A stretch of 12,989 nucleotides of DNA, taken from assembly GCA_017472105.1 (NCBI GenBank), contig JAFUQY010000142.1, positions 1 to 12,989 of the forward strand. The letters are read 5' to 3'. This document shows positions 1 through 7,060 of this stretch, in pieces. The first letter of the stretch is position 1, and each line of letters begins with the position of its first letter. Below the pieces are notes generated by a model. That model saw only the letters and a list, made by a program, of their open reading frames with translations, searched no databases and was not told the DNA's origin. The position numbers and the translations under genes were made by a program. The stretch comes from Clostridia bacterium. Lineage in GTDB: Bacteria > Bacillota_A > Clostridia > Oscillospirales > CAG-272.

Positions 1-1350
1 CTGAATTTCTTCCATGGTTGCGTCGTCCTTACCCCAGCGGATATTTTCGTCGATGCCGCCGGAGAACAGCTCGCTCTTTTGCAGAACAAAGCCGATCTTT
101 GCGCGGAGTGCCTCGAGATCCCATTTTTTCACGTCAACGCCGTCCACATAAACGGTGCCGGAAACGGTGTCGTAGAAGCGCGGAATGAGGTTGACAAGGG
201 AGGATTTGCCGGAGCCGGTCGCGCCGATGATGGCGACGGTTTCGCCCTTCTTCACTTCAAAGGAAATGTTGTCGAGAACGTTGTTGCCGGCAGCACCCGG
301 ATACTTGAAGGAAACGTTTTCAAAGCGGACGGTGCCCTTTTCCGTACCGTTTTCGACGGAGCCGCTGACGATGACCTGATCGGCTTCGAGAACCTCACGG
401 ACACGGGCAGCACAGGCATTACCGCGGGCGATATTCTGGAAGATCATGGAGATCATCATGATGGAGCCGAGCACCTGCGTGATGTACTGGACAGCCGCCA
501 TGACGTCACCGACCTCGATCTTTGCCGCTTCGACCTGAAGACCGCCTATGTAAATGATGGCGAGGACGGAGACGTTCATCACGATGGAGAGAATGGGCCA
601 GATGGCGTTCATGATGTAGCTTACCTTGAGGTTGGTGCGCTGGAAATCGCGGTTTGCTTCATCGAAGCGTTCGATTTCGTGCTCTTCACGGGTGTATGCC
701 TTGATGACGCGGGCGCCGGTTACGGTTTCCTGCACCACGGAGTTCACGCGGTCGAGCTTCTTCTGCACTACCGAGAACATGGGGACAGCCTTGAGCACCA
801 TGACCAGCACGATCACGATGACGAACGGCAGGGCAACCAGAACCACGGAACCGAAGGAAATGTCAAGCGTGAGACACATGACAAGACCGCCGATGAAGTG
901 GATGGGTGCGCGGACAAACATGCGGAGGATCATCTGCACCAGATCCTGTAAGGTGGTGATGTCGTTGGTCAGTCGGGTTACGAGGGAGCCGGTTGTGAAT
1001 TTGTCCGTCTGTTCAAGGGAGAGTGACATGACCTTGTTGAAGGCGTCCACACGGAGGTCGTTGCCGAAGCCCTGGGACGCACGGCTTGCGGTGTAGCAGC
1101 ACATCAGACCCATGAAGCCGCCGATGGCTACCAGACCGAGCATTTTCAGAGCGGTGACAAGGATGGTCTGCATGACGATGTCGCTGCCTTCCATGTTTCC
1201 TGCGCCTACCGCAACCACAGTGTTGACGATTTCCGCCATCAGCTTGGGCTGGAACAGGTCAACGATAACTTCGCCCGCCATGAACAGCGGAGAAATGATC
1301 GCAAAGAACCAGTATTTCTTCAGGTAGGACTTGATTTTTACCTTATTCAA
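1..1350 (-). CDS. ABC transporter, fused permease/ATP-binding half-subunit (MdlB/MsbA-type exporter), 3' end cut by window edge
   Basis: This is a multidrug-exporter type half-transporter. It would hydrolyse ATP in the cytoplasm to move an unknown substrate through the membrane, usually as a heterodimer. The visible 450 codons stay open to base 1. The N-terminal part (about residues 1-330) holds the hydrophobic permease domain, including the EEHEIERF-type coupling region. The ATPase domain follows, with Walker A GATGSGKS at residues 376-383 and Q-loop glutamine about residue 424 (FVLQKSELF). The signature LSGGQ, Walker B and switch histidine lie beyond the left edge, about 130 residues short of the usual length. 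The start is TTG at 1350-1348: it overlaps the MarR stop as TTGA and has AAAGGCGG upstream, and no ATG fits the N-terminus. The gene is translationally coupled to, and probably repressed by, the upstream MarR protein. A partner half-transporter is expected downstream, outside the window. Confidence 0.93.
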   Translation of the reverse strand, partial: MNKVKIKSYLKKYWFFAIISPLFMAGEVIVDLFQPKLMAEIVNTVVAVGAGNMEGSDIVMQTILVTALKMLGLVAIGGFMGLMCCYTASRASQGFGNDLRVDAFNKVMSLSLEQTDKFTTGSLVTRLTNDITTLQDLVQMILRMFVRAPIHFIGGLVMCLTLDISFGSVVLVALPFVIVIVLVMVLKAVPMFSVVQKKLDRVNSVVQETVTGARVIKAYTREEHEIERFDEANRDFQRTNLKVSYIMNAIWPILSIVMNVSVLAIIYIGGLQVEAAKIEVGDVMAAVQYITQVLGSIMMISMIFQNIARGNACAARVREVLEADQVIVSGSVENGTEKGTVRFENVSFKYPGAAGNNVLDNISFEVKKGETVAIIGATGSGKSSLVNLIPRFYDTVSGTVYVDGVDVKKWDLEALRAKIGFVLQKSELFSGGIDENIRWGKDDATMEEIQ

Positions 1351-1847
1351 TAGAGATCGCCGCCTTTCTCGTTGTCCCTGAGAATACTGCCCTTGATTTT
1401 TGTCAGCAGCTTCACCAGAGTTTCGTATTCGCTGTCGGTCAGATCTACCATGGCAAGAGCTTCTTCGTCGTGAATGCGCTTGCGGATGCGGTCGTCGAGT
1501 TCCCTGCCCTTTTCCGTCAGAAAAACACGGGTCGCACGGAGATCGTAGTCGTCGGGTCTGCGCAGAACATAGCCGTCCTTTTCCATCTTCTGAAGTGCTA
1601 CGCTGATCGTCGGCGCTTTCAGATGGGTGGCGTTGACCAGATCCAGCTGGGTTCTGCCGTCCTTCTTTGCCAGCTCCATGAGAAGCAGGCGTCCGGACTT
1701 CTGCTGAATCGGGTTGTCATTGCCCTTTTCACGGATTTTGTCACCCATCAGACGCGAAATTTCGCCGATCAGCATCATGGGAGACTTGCGGTAATCCAGC
1801 ATTTCGTCCATGTGCTCGGGTGCTTTTCCGTTCACTTTCAGATTCAT
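1347..1847 (-). CDS. MarR-family transcriptional regulator
   Basis: A 166-residue winged-helix repressor of the MarR/SlyA family, which acts as a dimer and usually lets go of DNA when a small ligand binds. The recognition helix region is about residues 66-95 (TQLDLVNATHLKAPTISVAL). The wing has the typical D-x-R pattern (DDYDLRATRVFLTEKGREL, residues 99-117). The N- and C-terminal helices would form the dimer. I chose ATG at 1847-1845 because GAGGAGG sits five bases upstream. A longer reading frame from a TTG at 1904 would start inside the -10/start-site region and is not credible. The stop overlaps the TTG start of the ABC transporter gene, so the pair is one operon. A consensus promoter and a dyad at its start site lie directly upstream, which suggests autorepression. 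The ligand and the exported substrate cannot be told from sequence. Confidence 0.93.
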   Translation of the reverse strand: MNLKVNGKAPEHMDEMLDYRKSPMMLIGEISRLMGDKIREKGNDNPIQQKSGRLLLMELAKKDGRTQLDLVNATHLKAPTISVALQKMEKDGYVLRRPDDYDLRATRVFLTEKGRELDDRIRKRIHDEEALAMVDLTDSEYETLVKLLTKIKGSILRDNEKGGDLY

Positions 1848-1896
1848 TTTTACCTCCTCGGAATCATTTGCTCTTAAATAGTTTAACCTTAAATTG

Positions 1897-1908
1897 TTAG
1901 TCAACTAA
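1897..1908. promoter_or_regulatory. Putative MarR operator O1 (TTAGT-N2-ACTAA)
   Basis: The plus-strand sequence TTAGTCAACTAA has perfect 5-bp arms around a 2-bp centre. It starts at the last base of the -10 and covers the predicted start site. That is the usual position for repression by a MarR dimer. The assignment to this MarR protein rests on position only. Confidence 0.6.
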
Positions 1909-1936
1909 TTATATCATGAAGGTACCTTACAGTCAA
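1908..1936 (-). promoter_or_regulatory. Sigma-A-type promoter of the MarR/ABC operon
   Basis: On the minus strand, -35 TTGACT (1936-1931) and -10 TATAAT (1913-1908) are separated by exactly 17 nt. The predicted start site is about 1901, giving a leader of roughly 55 nt before the MarR ATG. A TTAGT/ACTAA dyad overlaps the end of the -10 and the start site. Confidence 0.85.
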
Positions 1937-1954
1937 TAGGTATTTACTTGATAA

Positions 1955-1965
1955 ACTAATTTAGT
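1955..1965. promoter_or_regulatory. Putative second MarR-type site upstream of the -35 (ACTAA-T-TTAGT)
   Basis: This is a perfect 11-bp dyad built from the same pentamers as the start-site dyad but in the opposite order. It lies 19 nt upstream of the -35. It may be a second operator or simply an AT-rich coincidence. Confidence 0.35.
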
Positions 1966-2029
1966 CGTTTTTCGGTACAATTCCGCCCGGTGTACGGGAT
2001 TTTCTACCGTTAAATTGGATCAAATGCAC

Positions 2030-2061
2030 AAAACCGACGCCATACCACAGACGCCGGTTTT
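2030..2061 (-). terminator. Possible weak terminator after the spoVAF-like gene
   Basis: In the minus-strand RNA, AAAACCG (2061-2055) can pair with CGGUUUU (2036-2030) just after the stop at 2066. The stem is only 7 bp, the loop is large and the U-run is four, so it is a weak terminator at best. No better candidate lies between the stop and the MarR promoter. Confidence 0.4.
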
Positions 2062-2065
2062 CGAT

Positions 2066-3493
2066 TCAGCATTTCTTTTTCAGACGGAACAGGAGCCGCG
2101 CGAGGGCTTTTCCGTTGAACGGGATCAGGGGATAGAGGTATCCGCGCTTGCCGTCGACGGTTTTGTTGGTTGCCGCGAGGGTCAGGGTGATGATGATGCC
2201 GAGCACGAAGCCCCACCAGTCGAGCAGTGCGGTGAGAAGCAGGGTCAGAATCCGCATGTACTTGAAGGCGTAGCCGAGCTCGTAGTTGGACTGCGTGAAG
2301 TTCGCAATCGCGACGAAGGACATGTAGAGAATCACGTCCGGGGACAGCCAGCCGACGGTTACGGCGAAATCTCCGAGCAGAAGACCTCCGACGACGGACA
2401 GCGAGTTTGACAGAATGTTCGGTGTGTTCAGCGATGCGAGCTTCAGACCGTCGAGCGCAAATTCCGTGAGAATCAGCTGGGCAAGCACCGGAAGTTCACC
2501 CGGATCCTTCGGGACAAGGAACAGAAGCCACTCCGGAAGCTGGGTTTCATGCATCAGCGCGAGATACCACAGCGGCGTGACAAACACCGTCATCCAGAAA
2601 ATGATGTGCCTGAGAACGCGCAGATACGTCCCCGTGAGCGGCGGGAAGTAGAAATCGTCCGTCTCCTGAAGGAAATCAAGCAGTGACGTCGGGAAAATCA
2701 TCGCCTCCGGGCTGTTGTCGCACAGGAGAATCACGCCGCCCTCGAGAATCGTTGCCGCAGCCGCATCGGGACGCTCCGTCGACCGCAGTTTCGGGAACGG
2801 GTTGTACCATTTGGTTTTGATGAGGCATTCCGTGAGGCTCTGATGCCCAAGGACGAGCGAATCCGTTTCGAGATTCTCGATTTTTGCCGTCAGCTCCTTC
2901 ACGTACTCCATGTCCGCGCGCTCCGTCATGTAGCAAAGTGCCATGTCCGTGCGGGTGCTCTTCCCTGCGTTGAGATACTGCACCGTCAGGTCGGGATTGC
3001 GGATTCTGCGGCGGATCATCGCGGTGTTGTGGATCAGCGTTTCCACGAAGCCGTCACGGGATCCGCGCATGACCTTGTCGTTCTCCGGCTCCTCCGTTGT
3101 CCGCGCGGGATAGGTTCTGAGGTCAATGATGAGCGCATTGCTGTCGAATTTGTCGCAGAAGAACGCCGTGCATCCGCTCATGACCATCAGCACAATCGTG
3201 TCAAGCGAGTCGGTCACGTCCACTTCCGCGGCGGTTACGTGCATGTCTGCGAATTTTTTGGCGTCTCCCGGCTGATTTTTACCGAATTCCTTCACGGAAA
3301 CCATGTAGGTCAGCAGTTTCTGCTGGGTTTCGCCCTTCACAAAGCCGTCGATGTAGTACATGACGATCCTCGCGTCGGCAATGCGCATTTCTTTCTTAAT
3401 CATGTCAAAGCTCGCCTGCGGTCTGAGGACGCTGTCAACCATTGCAATGTCATCGTCAAACTGTCCGGTCAGCGGTTTATCGAATATTTTCAT
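2066..3493 (-). CDS. spoVAF: SpoVAF/GerA-A family spore germination membrane protein
   Basis: A 475-residue member of the GerA-type A-subunit family, closest in look to SpoVAF. That protein sits in the inner spore membrane and helps ion and dipicolinate release during germination. A soluble N-terminal domain (about 1-285) carries family blocks: RGSRDGFVETLIHNTAMIRRRIR at 143-165, RNPDLTVQYLNAGKSTRTD at 165-183, ERPD at 240-243, and ILEGGVILLCDNSPEAMIFPTS at 249-270. A membrane domain follows, with about five hydrophobic segments from residue 293 to 442. The length matches the roughly 490 residues of Bacillus SpoVAF. ATG at 3493 has GGAG seven bases upstream, and that GGAG lies inside a terminator stem. 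A sigma-G-like promoter overlaps the same stem. No other spoVA or ger genes are in the window, so the gene stands alone, and a different GerA-family role is possible. Confidence 0.85.
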   Translation of the reverse strand: MKIFDKPLTGQFDDDIAMVDSVLRPQASFDMIKKEMRIADARIVMYYIDGFVKGETQQKLLTYMVSVKEFGKNQPGDAKKFADMHVTAAEVDVTDSLDTIVLMVMSGCTAFFCDKFDSNALIIDLRTYPARTTEEPENDKVMRGSRDGFVETLIHNTAMIRRRIRNPDLTVQYLNAGKSTRTDMALCYMTERADMEYVKELTAKIENLETDSLVLGHQSLTECLIKTKWYNPFPKLRSTERPDAAAATILEGGVILLCDNSPEAMIFPTSLLDFLQETDDFYFPPLTGTYLRVLRHIIFWMTVFVTPLWYLALMHETQLPEWLLFLVPKDPGELPVLAQLILTEFALDGLKLASLNTPNILSNSLSVVGGLLLGDFAVTVGWLSPDVILYMSFVAIANFTQSNYELGYAFKYMRILTLLLTALLDWWGFVLGIIITLTLAATNKTVDGKRGYLYPLIPFNGKALARLLFRLKKKC

Positions 3494-3497
3494 AAAA

Positions 3498-3539
3498 AAA
3501 CTCCGTCATCCTGTTGTTGTCTTAGGATGGACGGAGTTT
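3498..3539 (-). terminator. Intrinsic terminator after the RNA methyltransferase gene, abutting the spoVAF start
   Basis: In minus-strand RNA the 5' arm (3539-3524) pairs with the 3' arm (3512-3498) over about 14 bp with one bulged base and an 11-nt loop, followed by seven U (3500-3494) and then the spoVAF AUG. The 3' arm carries the GGAG ribosome site of spoVAF. The hairpin would therefore both end transcription from the upstream gene and hide that ribosome site in any read-through RNA. Confidence 0.8.
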
Positions 3540-3553
3540 CCGGGATTTATTCA
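3523..3553 (-). promoter_or_regulatory. Sigma-G-like (forespore) promoter of the spoVAF-like gene
   Basis: On the minus strand, TGAATA (3553-3548) and CATCCTA (3529-3523) are 18 nt apart. They match the sigma-G pattern known from Bacillus (GHATR, about 18, CATnnTA). The -35 contains the TGA stop of the methyltransferase gene and the -10 lies in the 5' arm of the terminator. The start site would fall near 3516, in the loop, leaving a leader of about 24 nt with a free GGAG. Confidence 0.6.
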
Positions 3554-4687
3554 CTTTTTCGCTTTGTTCGGGTTCTTGAAATACTGGTAGTAGTAGCACG
3601 GGATCATGCCGTTGTAGAGCTTGCGGATTTTGTCGGCGCGCCGTCCGTAGAGCTGTGGGAATTTTTCGCTCTGCGTGATGACGTAAATCTGCCACGGACC
3701 GAGGGATGCAAATGCCTGCCCCATCGCGCGGTAGAGCTCCTCTGCATCCTCGACGCTGAGAAGACGTTCCCCGTACGGCGGGTTGGTGACGATGGTTCCG
3801 CGGCGTCCCATGGTGTCGATATCGAGCGCATCCATGACGAAGCAGTTCACCATTTCGTCCACTCCGGCACGTTTTGCGGCGGCGGATGCGATGTCCACAC
3901 ACTCCTGCTTGATGTCGGTCGCGTATGTTTCGAAGTTACAGTCGGTGCGGATCAGACTCCGTGCCTTTTCGCGCGCGTCCTTCCATGACTGTGCCGGGAA
4001 CACGGGATACTTCTCCGCGATGAATTCACGCTTGACACCGGGGGCGATGTTTTTCATCATCATGGCAGCTTCGATGGCGATGGTTCCCGATCCGCAGAAG
4101 GGGTCCCACAGAAGCACATCCTCACGCGGTCTTGCGAGCTTCACCATAGCGGCGGCGAGGGTTTCACGGATGGGTGCATCGACGGTTTCGGGACGGTATC
4201 CGCGCTTGTGAAGCGGCACGCCGGAGAGATCGATCATCAGAGACGCGCGGTCCTTGAAGATGAAGAACTCGATTTTGTATCTCGTGCCGGTTTCAGGGAG
4301 ACGTTCCATGCCGTATGCCTGACCGAGACGCACGGAAACTGCCTTTTTCACAATTTTCTGGCAGTCGGGAACGGAGAACAGCTTGCTCTTGATGGCATGT
4401 CCGCTGACGGGAAACTCGTCGTTCCTGCCGATGAAATCCTCCCACGGGAGAGCTTTGGTGCCGTCGAACAGCTCGGTGAACGTATTCGCCTCGAACATGC
4501 CGAGGTTGAGGTAGAGCCGTTCCGCGAATCTGAGGTTGATGTTGCACACGGCGGCGGCGTTTTCGTCCCCTTCAAAGGTGATTCTGCCGTCCATGTTGTC
4601 GATCCGCTTATATCCAAGAGCCTCGATTTCCTCGCCGAGCAGACCTTCCAGTCCGAACAGGCAGGTTGCGGTATAATTCAGTGTCAT
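3551..4687 (-). CDS. THUMP-domain class I SAM-dependent RNA N2-guanine methyltransferase (RlmL/YpsC family)
   Basis: A 378-residue enzyme that would transfer a methyl group from SAM to a guanine N2 in RNA. The family includes the E. coli RlmL N-terminal half (23S rRNA) and Bacillus YpsC. A ferredoxin-like and THUMP region occupies about residues 1-160. The Rossmann methyltransferase domain has SAM motif DPFCGSGTIAIEAA at 195-208 and catalytic NPPYGER at 302-308. Length is right for the single-enzyme Gram-positive form, which lacks the second fused domain of E. coli RlmL. ATG at 4687 begins one base after the histidine kinase stop, and its GGAG lies inside the kinase coding sequence, so translation is coupled to the two-component genes. 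It is followed by a clear terminator. The exact target base cannot be assigned from sequence. Confidence 0.9.
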   Translation of the reverse strand: MTLNYTATCLFGLEGLLGEEIEALGYKRIDNMDGRITFEGDENAAAVCNINLRFAERLYLNLGMFEANTFTELFDGTKALPWEDFIGRNDEFPVSGHAIKSKLFSVPDCQKIVKKAVSVRLGQAYGMERLPETGTRYKIEFFIFKDRASLMIDLSGVPLHKRGYRPETVDAPIRETLAAAMVKLARPREDVLLWDPFCGSGTIAIEAAMMMKNIAPGVKREFIAEKYPVFPAQSWKDAREKARSLIRTDCNFETYATDIKQECVDIASAAAKRAGVDEMVNCFVMDALDIDTMGRRGTIVTNPPYGERLLSVEDAEELYRAMGQAFASLGPWQIYVITQSEKFPQLYGRRADKIRKLYNGMIPCYYYQYFKNPNKAKK

Positions 4688-4688
4688 A

Positions 4689-6206
4689 TCAGTTCTCCGT
4701 TTCTCTTGATGTGGTGGATTTCGGGTTGTTCACACGCGGCATGGTGAACGTAAACCGGCACCATTTGCCGTATTCGCTCTCGACCCAGATCTTTTCGCGG
4801 TGGGCTTCGATGATCGTCCGTGAAATGTACAGCCCCAGTCCGACGCCGGTTTTGTCAAGTCCGCGGCTCTTGTCCCCCTTGTAGAATCGGTCGAAAACGT
4901 ACGGCAGATCCTCTTCGGGGATACCGTCGCCCTCGTTGTACACGCTGATTTCGGTTTTCGCACCGATGTCCTTGACGGAAACGATGTACTTGCCGCCCTG
5001 ACGCGAGAATTTGATGGCGTTGTCGCAGATGTTCGAGAGCACCTGATGGATCGCTTCCCGGTCACCACCTACGAACATGTTGTCTTTGTCCGCGTCAAAC
5101 TCGACGTCGAGCTTCTTGTCCTCGAGCCGCTGTTCGGAGAAAATGATGATTTCCCGCGCCATTTCGCAGATATCGAAGGGAGCATTGCTGAATTTCCGTT
5201 CGCCCGCCTGGATTCTCGTGATATCGAGCAGGCTGGAGACAAGACGGGAGAGCCGCTGAACCTCGCCGGATATGACCTCGAGATAGTGCGGAATCATATC
5301 CTGCTTGATCACGCCGGAGAGGATGCTGTCGATGTAGCCGCGGATCGTCGTCATGGGTGTGCGCAGGTCATGGGACACATTCGCAAGGAAGAGGCGGCGG
5401 CTTTCTTCGCTGTGCTGGAGGGAGCTTGCCATGTTGTTGAACGCATCTGCCAGCTCCGCGACTTCGTCGTTGCCGTTGACCTGCACGCGGACGTCAAACT
5501 GCCCTGCGGCAAATTCACGGGATGCCTTCGACATGGCGCGGATGGGCGAGACAAGGCGTTCGGTGATGAAATACACGGCGATGAGCGACGCAAGCATCAG
5601 CCACAGCATGGACATGACGATGGTCCGGATCATGGCTTCGAGCAGCTCGTCCATGTCGGTGCTCATCGTGCAGGTCATGACCATACCGACGGTCTTCCCT
5701 TCGCTTGCCACGATCGGCTGAAGATAGGAGAGGTATTTCCCGTCGAAGAATCCGTCAAGGTCGTCGTATCTGGACAGGCTGTCGGCTTTTTTCAGTTCAC
5801 TGACGACCGACTGCGGCAGAATCAGCTCTTCTCCATCGGTAATAATACCGTCCTCGCCTGCAAAATCCCCGGCATGCTCCACACCTCTGACCATACGGAC
5901 ACTGCCGTCACCGTCTGCAACAAAGATGAGCAGATCGTCCTCGCTGAGTGCAATGGTATCGAGCACCGGGATGATCTCGTACACGGATTCTTCGAGATAA
6001 TCGCCGAAGCTGATCTCGCCGCTTGCCGTGTAGTCGTCGATCATGTAGGACGCGGCGGCGTAGTTCACCTTTGCGAGATTCCGCGTTTTGTTGTTCTCGT
6101 CGAAGGTGTTGACGAGGGTTGTGATGATGGATGTCGAGAGAAAAATGCTCAGGATATTGATGAGCATGAATGCGGAAATATATTTGACGAATATGCTTTT
6201 GAACAT
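4689..6206 (-). CDS. Membrane sensor histidine kinase (HAMP, HisKA, HATPase_c)
   Basis: A 505-residue OmpR-class sensor kinase. Membrane segments at about residues 8-31 and 192-214 frame an extracellular sensing domain of about 160 residues. HAMP is about 215-268. The H-box FLANVSHDLRTP gives phospho-acceptor His279. The ATP domain has the N-box around Asn396 (SNICDNAIKFS), G1 with DGIP at 427-430, an F-box at VFDRFYKGD (437-445) and G2 GVGLGL at 454-459. All catalytic boxes are intact. ATG at 6206 has AAGGAGG four bases upstream. The cognate regulator gene lies directly upstream, with a 65-nt gap holding a strong hairpin. The extracellular part shows no motif I recognise, so the signal is unknown. 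Confidence 0.95.
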   Translation of the reverse strand: MFKSIFVKYISAFMLINILSIFLSTSIITTLVNTFDENNKTRNLAKVNYAAASYMIDDYTASGEISFGDYLEESVYEIIPVLDTIALSEDDLLIFVADGDGSVRMVRGVEHAGDFAGEDGIITDGEELILPQSVVSELKKADSLSRYDDLDGFFDGKYLSYLQPIVASEGKTVGMVMTCTMSTDMDELLEAMIRTIVMSMLWLMLASLIAVYFITERLVSPIRAMSKASREFAAGQFDVRVQVNGNDEVAELADAFNNMASSLQHSEESRRLFLANVSHDLRTPMTTIRGYIDSILSGVIKQDMIPHYLEVISGEVQRLSRLVSSLLDITRIQAGERKFSNAPFDICEMAREIIIFSEQRLEDKKLDVEFDADKDNMFVGGDREAIHQVLSNICDNAIKFSRQGGKYIVSVKDIGAKTEISVYNEGDGIPEEDLPYVFDRFYKGDKSRGLDKTGVGLGLYISRTIIEAHREKIWVESEYGKWCRFTFTMPRVNNPKSTTSRETEN

Positions 6207-6230
6207 GGAACCTCCTTGCCATCCGACAGC

Positions 6231-6268
6231 AAAAGGGGGCTGACGACGGAAATCATCAACCCCTTTTT
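6231..6268 (-). terminator. Intercistronic hairpin between response regulator and histidine kinase genes (attenuator-like)
   Basis: In minus-strand RNA, an arm beginning AAAAGGGG (from 6267) pairs with one ending CCCCUUUU (to 6231) through about 15 bp, including two G-U pairs and one bulge, around a 6-nt loop. The stem is terminator-strength, but the U-run is only four and is itself paired. Partial termination or RNA-end protection that lowers kinase relative to regulator is more likely than a full stop. Confidence 0.6.
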
Positions 6269-6271
6269 CGT

Positions 6272-6967
6272 TTACTGAATCAATTCAAACTTATAGCCGA
6301 CGCCCCAGACAGTTTTCAGAGTCCACTTGTCGGATACGCCTTCCAGCTTTTCACGCAGACGCTTTACATGCACGTCCACGGTACGGGAGTCGCCGAGGTA
6401 ATCGAAGCCCCAAACCTTGTCCAGAAGCTGGTCTCTGGTGAAAACATGGTTGAAATGGGACGCCAGGAAGTACAGAAGCTCCAGCTCCTTCGGGGGAATG
6501 TCCACCGCCTTGCCGCACAGCTTCAGCTCATACTTCTGACGGCTGATTTCGATATTTTCGAACTTGATGGTCTCGTCGTCGTTCTGATTGTCGTGAGCGT
6601 TATAACGGCGGAGAACAGCCTTGATCCGCGCGGAAAGTTCCTTGAGGTCAAAGGGCTTGGTCAAAAAGTCGTCTGCACCGAGCTCAAGCGCAACAACCGT
6701 GTCGGTTACATCATAATCCTTTGCGGTAATCATGATGATGGGCTTGGAGGAAATGGCGCGGATTTCTCTGCACACCTGATTGCCGTCCTTGTTCTTGGGG
6801 AGCATCAGGTCGAGCAGCACCACATCCGGCTCATACATTTTAAAATAGCTAAGACCCTCAATACCGTCTCCGGCGATTCTGACTTCGTAACCTTCGGTTT
6901 CAAAAAAAATCCGCAGAAGATCGGAAATATTGGGATCGTCGTCGATAACAAGTAATTTGGTTCCCAT
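6272..6967 (-). CDS. OmpR/PhoB-family two-component response regulator
   Basis: A 231-residue DNA-binding regulator. The receiver domain (about 1-120) has the acidic pocket DDD at 9-11, phospho-acceptor Asp53 (VVLLDLMLP) and conserved Lys104 (GADDFLTKPFD). The winged-helix effector (about 130-230) has the typical recognition region HVFTRDQLLDKVWG and SRTVDVHVKRLREKLE. Every key residue is present and the length is standard. It would be phosphorylated by the histidine kinase encoded next and then bind DNA as a dimer. ATG at 6967 has a modest AAAGGATGAGAG-type ribosome site. A TATAAT lies 41 nt upstream, but no good -35 stands at the proper distance, which would fit an activator-dependent or autoregulated promoter. 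Target genes are unknown. Confidence 0.95.
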   Translation of the reverse strand: MGTKLLVIDDDPNISDLLRIFFETEGYEVRIAGDGIEGLSYFKMYEPDVVLLDLMLPKNKDGNQVCREIRAISSKPIIMITAKDYDVTDTVVALELGADDFLTKPFDLKELSARIKAVLRRYNAHDNQNDDETIKFENIEISRQKYELKLCGKAVDIPPKELELLYFLASHFNHVFTRDQLLDKVWGFDYLGDSRTVDVHVKRLREKLEGVSDKWTLKTVWGVGYKFELIQ

Positions 6968-7007
6968 ATTCTTCTCTCATCCTTTCGTAATATTCAGCTT
7001 AAATTCT

Positions 7008-7013
7008 ATTATA
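7008..7013 (-). promoter_or_regulatory. Candidate -10 of the response regulator gene
   Basis: A TATAAT on the minus strand lies in the 93-nt gap after the DUF4956 gene. I see no convincing -35 at 16-18 nt. No terminator is visible in this gap either, so read-through from the polyphosphate genes remains possible. Confidence 0.35.
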
Positions 7014-7060
7014 ATGTTTCAGATTCCGTTCGTGGGAAGCCCGGTGGACCAAACAGGGAT

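Noticed and set aside
79..951. A 290-codon plus-strand open frame rich in His and Asp
   Set aside because: It lies wholly antisense to the ABC transporter gene, whose frame shows Walker A and permease patterns. The frame has no ribosome site and no family pattern.
1848..1904. Longer MarR protein starting at TTG 1904
   Set aside because: The codon lies at the predicted transcription start inside the dyad. GAGGAGG before ATG 1847 is a far better site and gives the normal family length.
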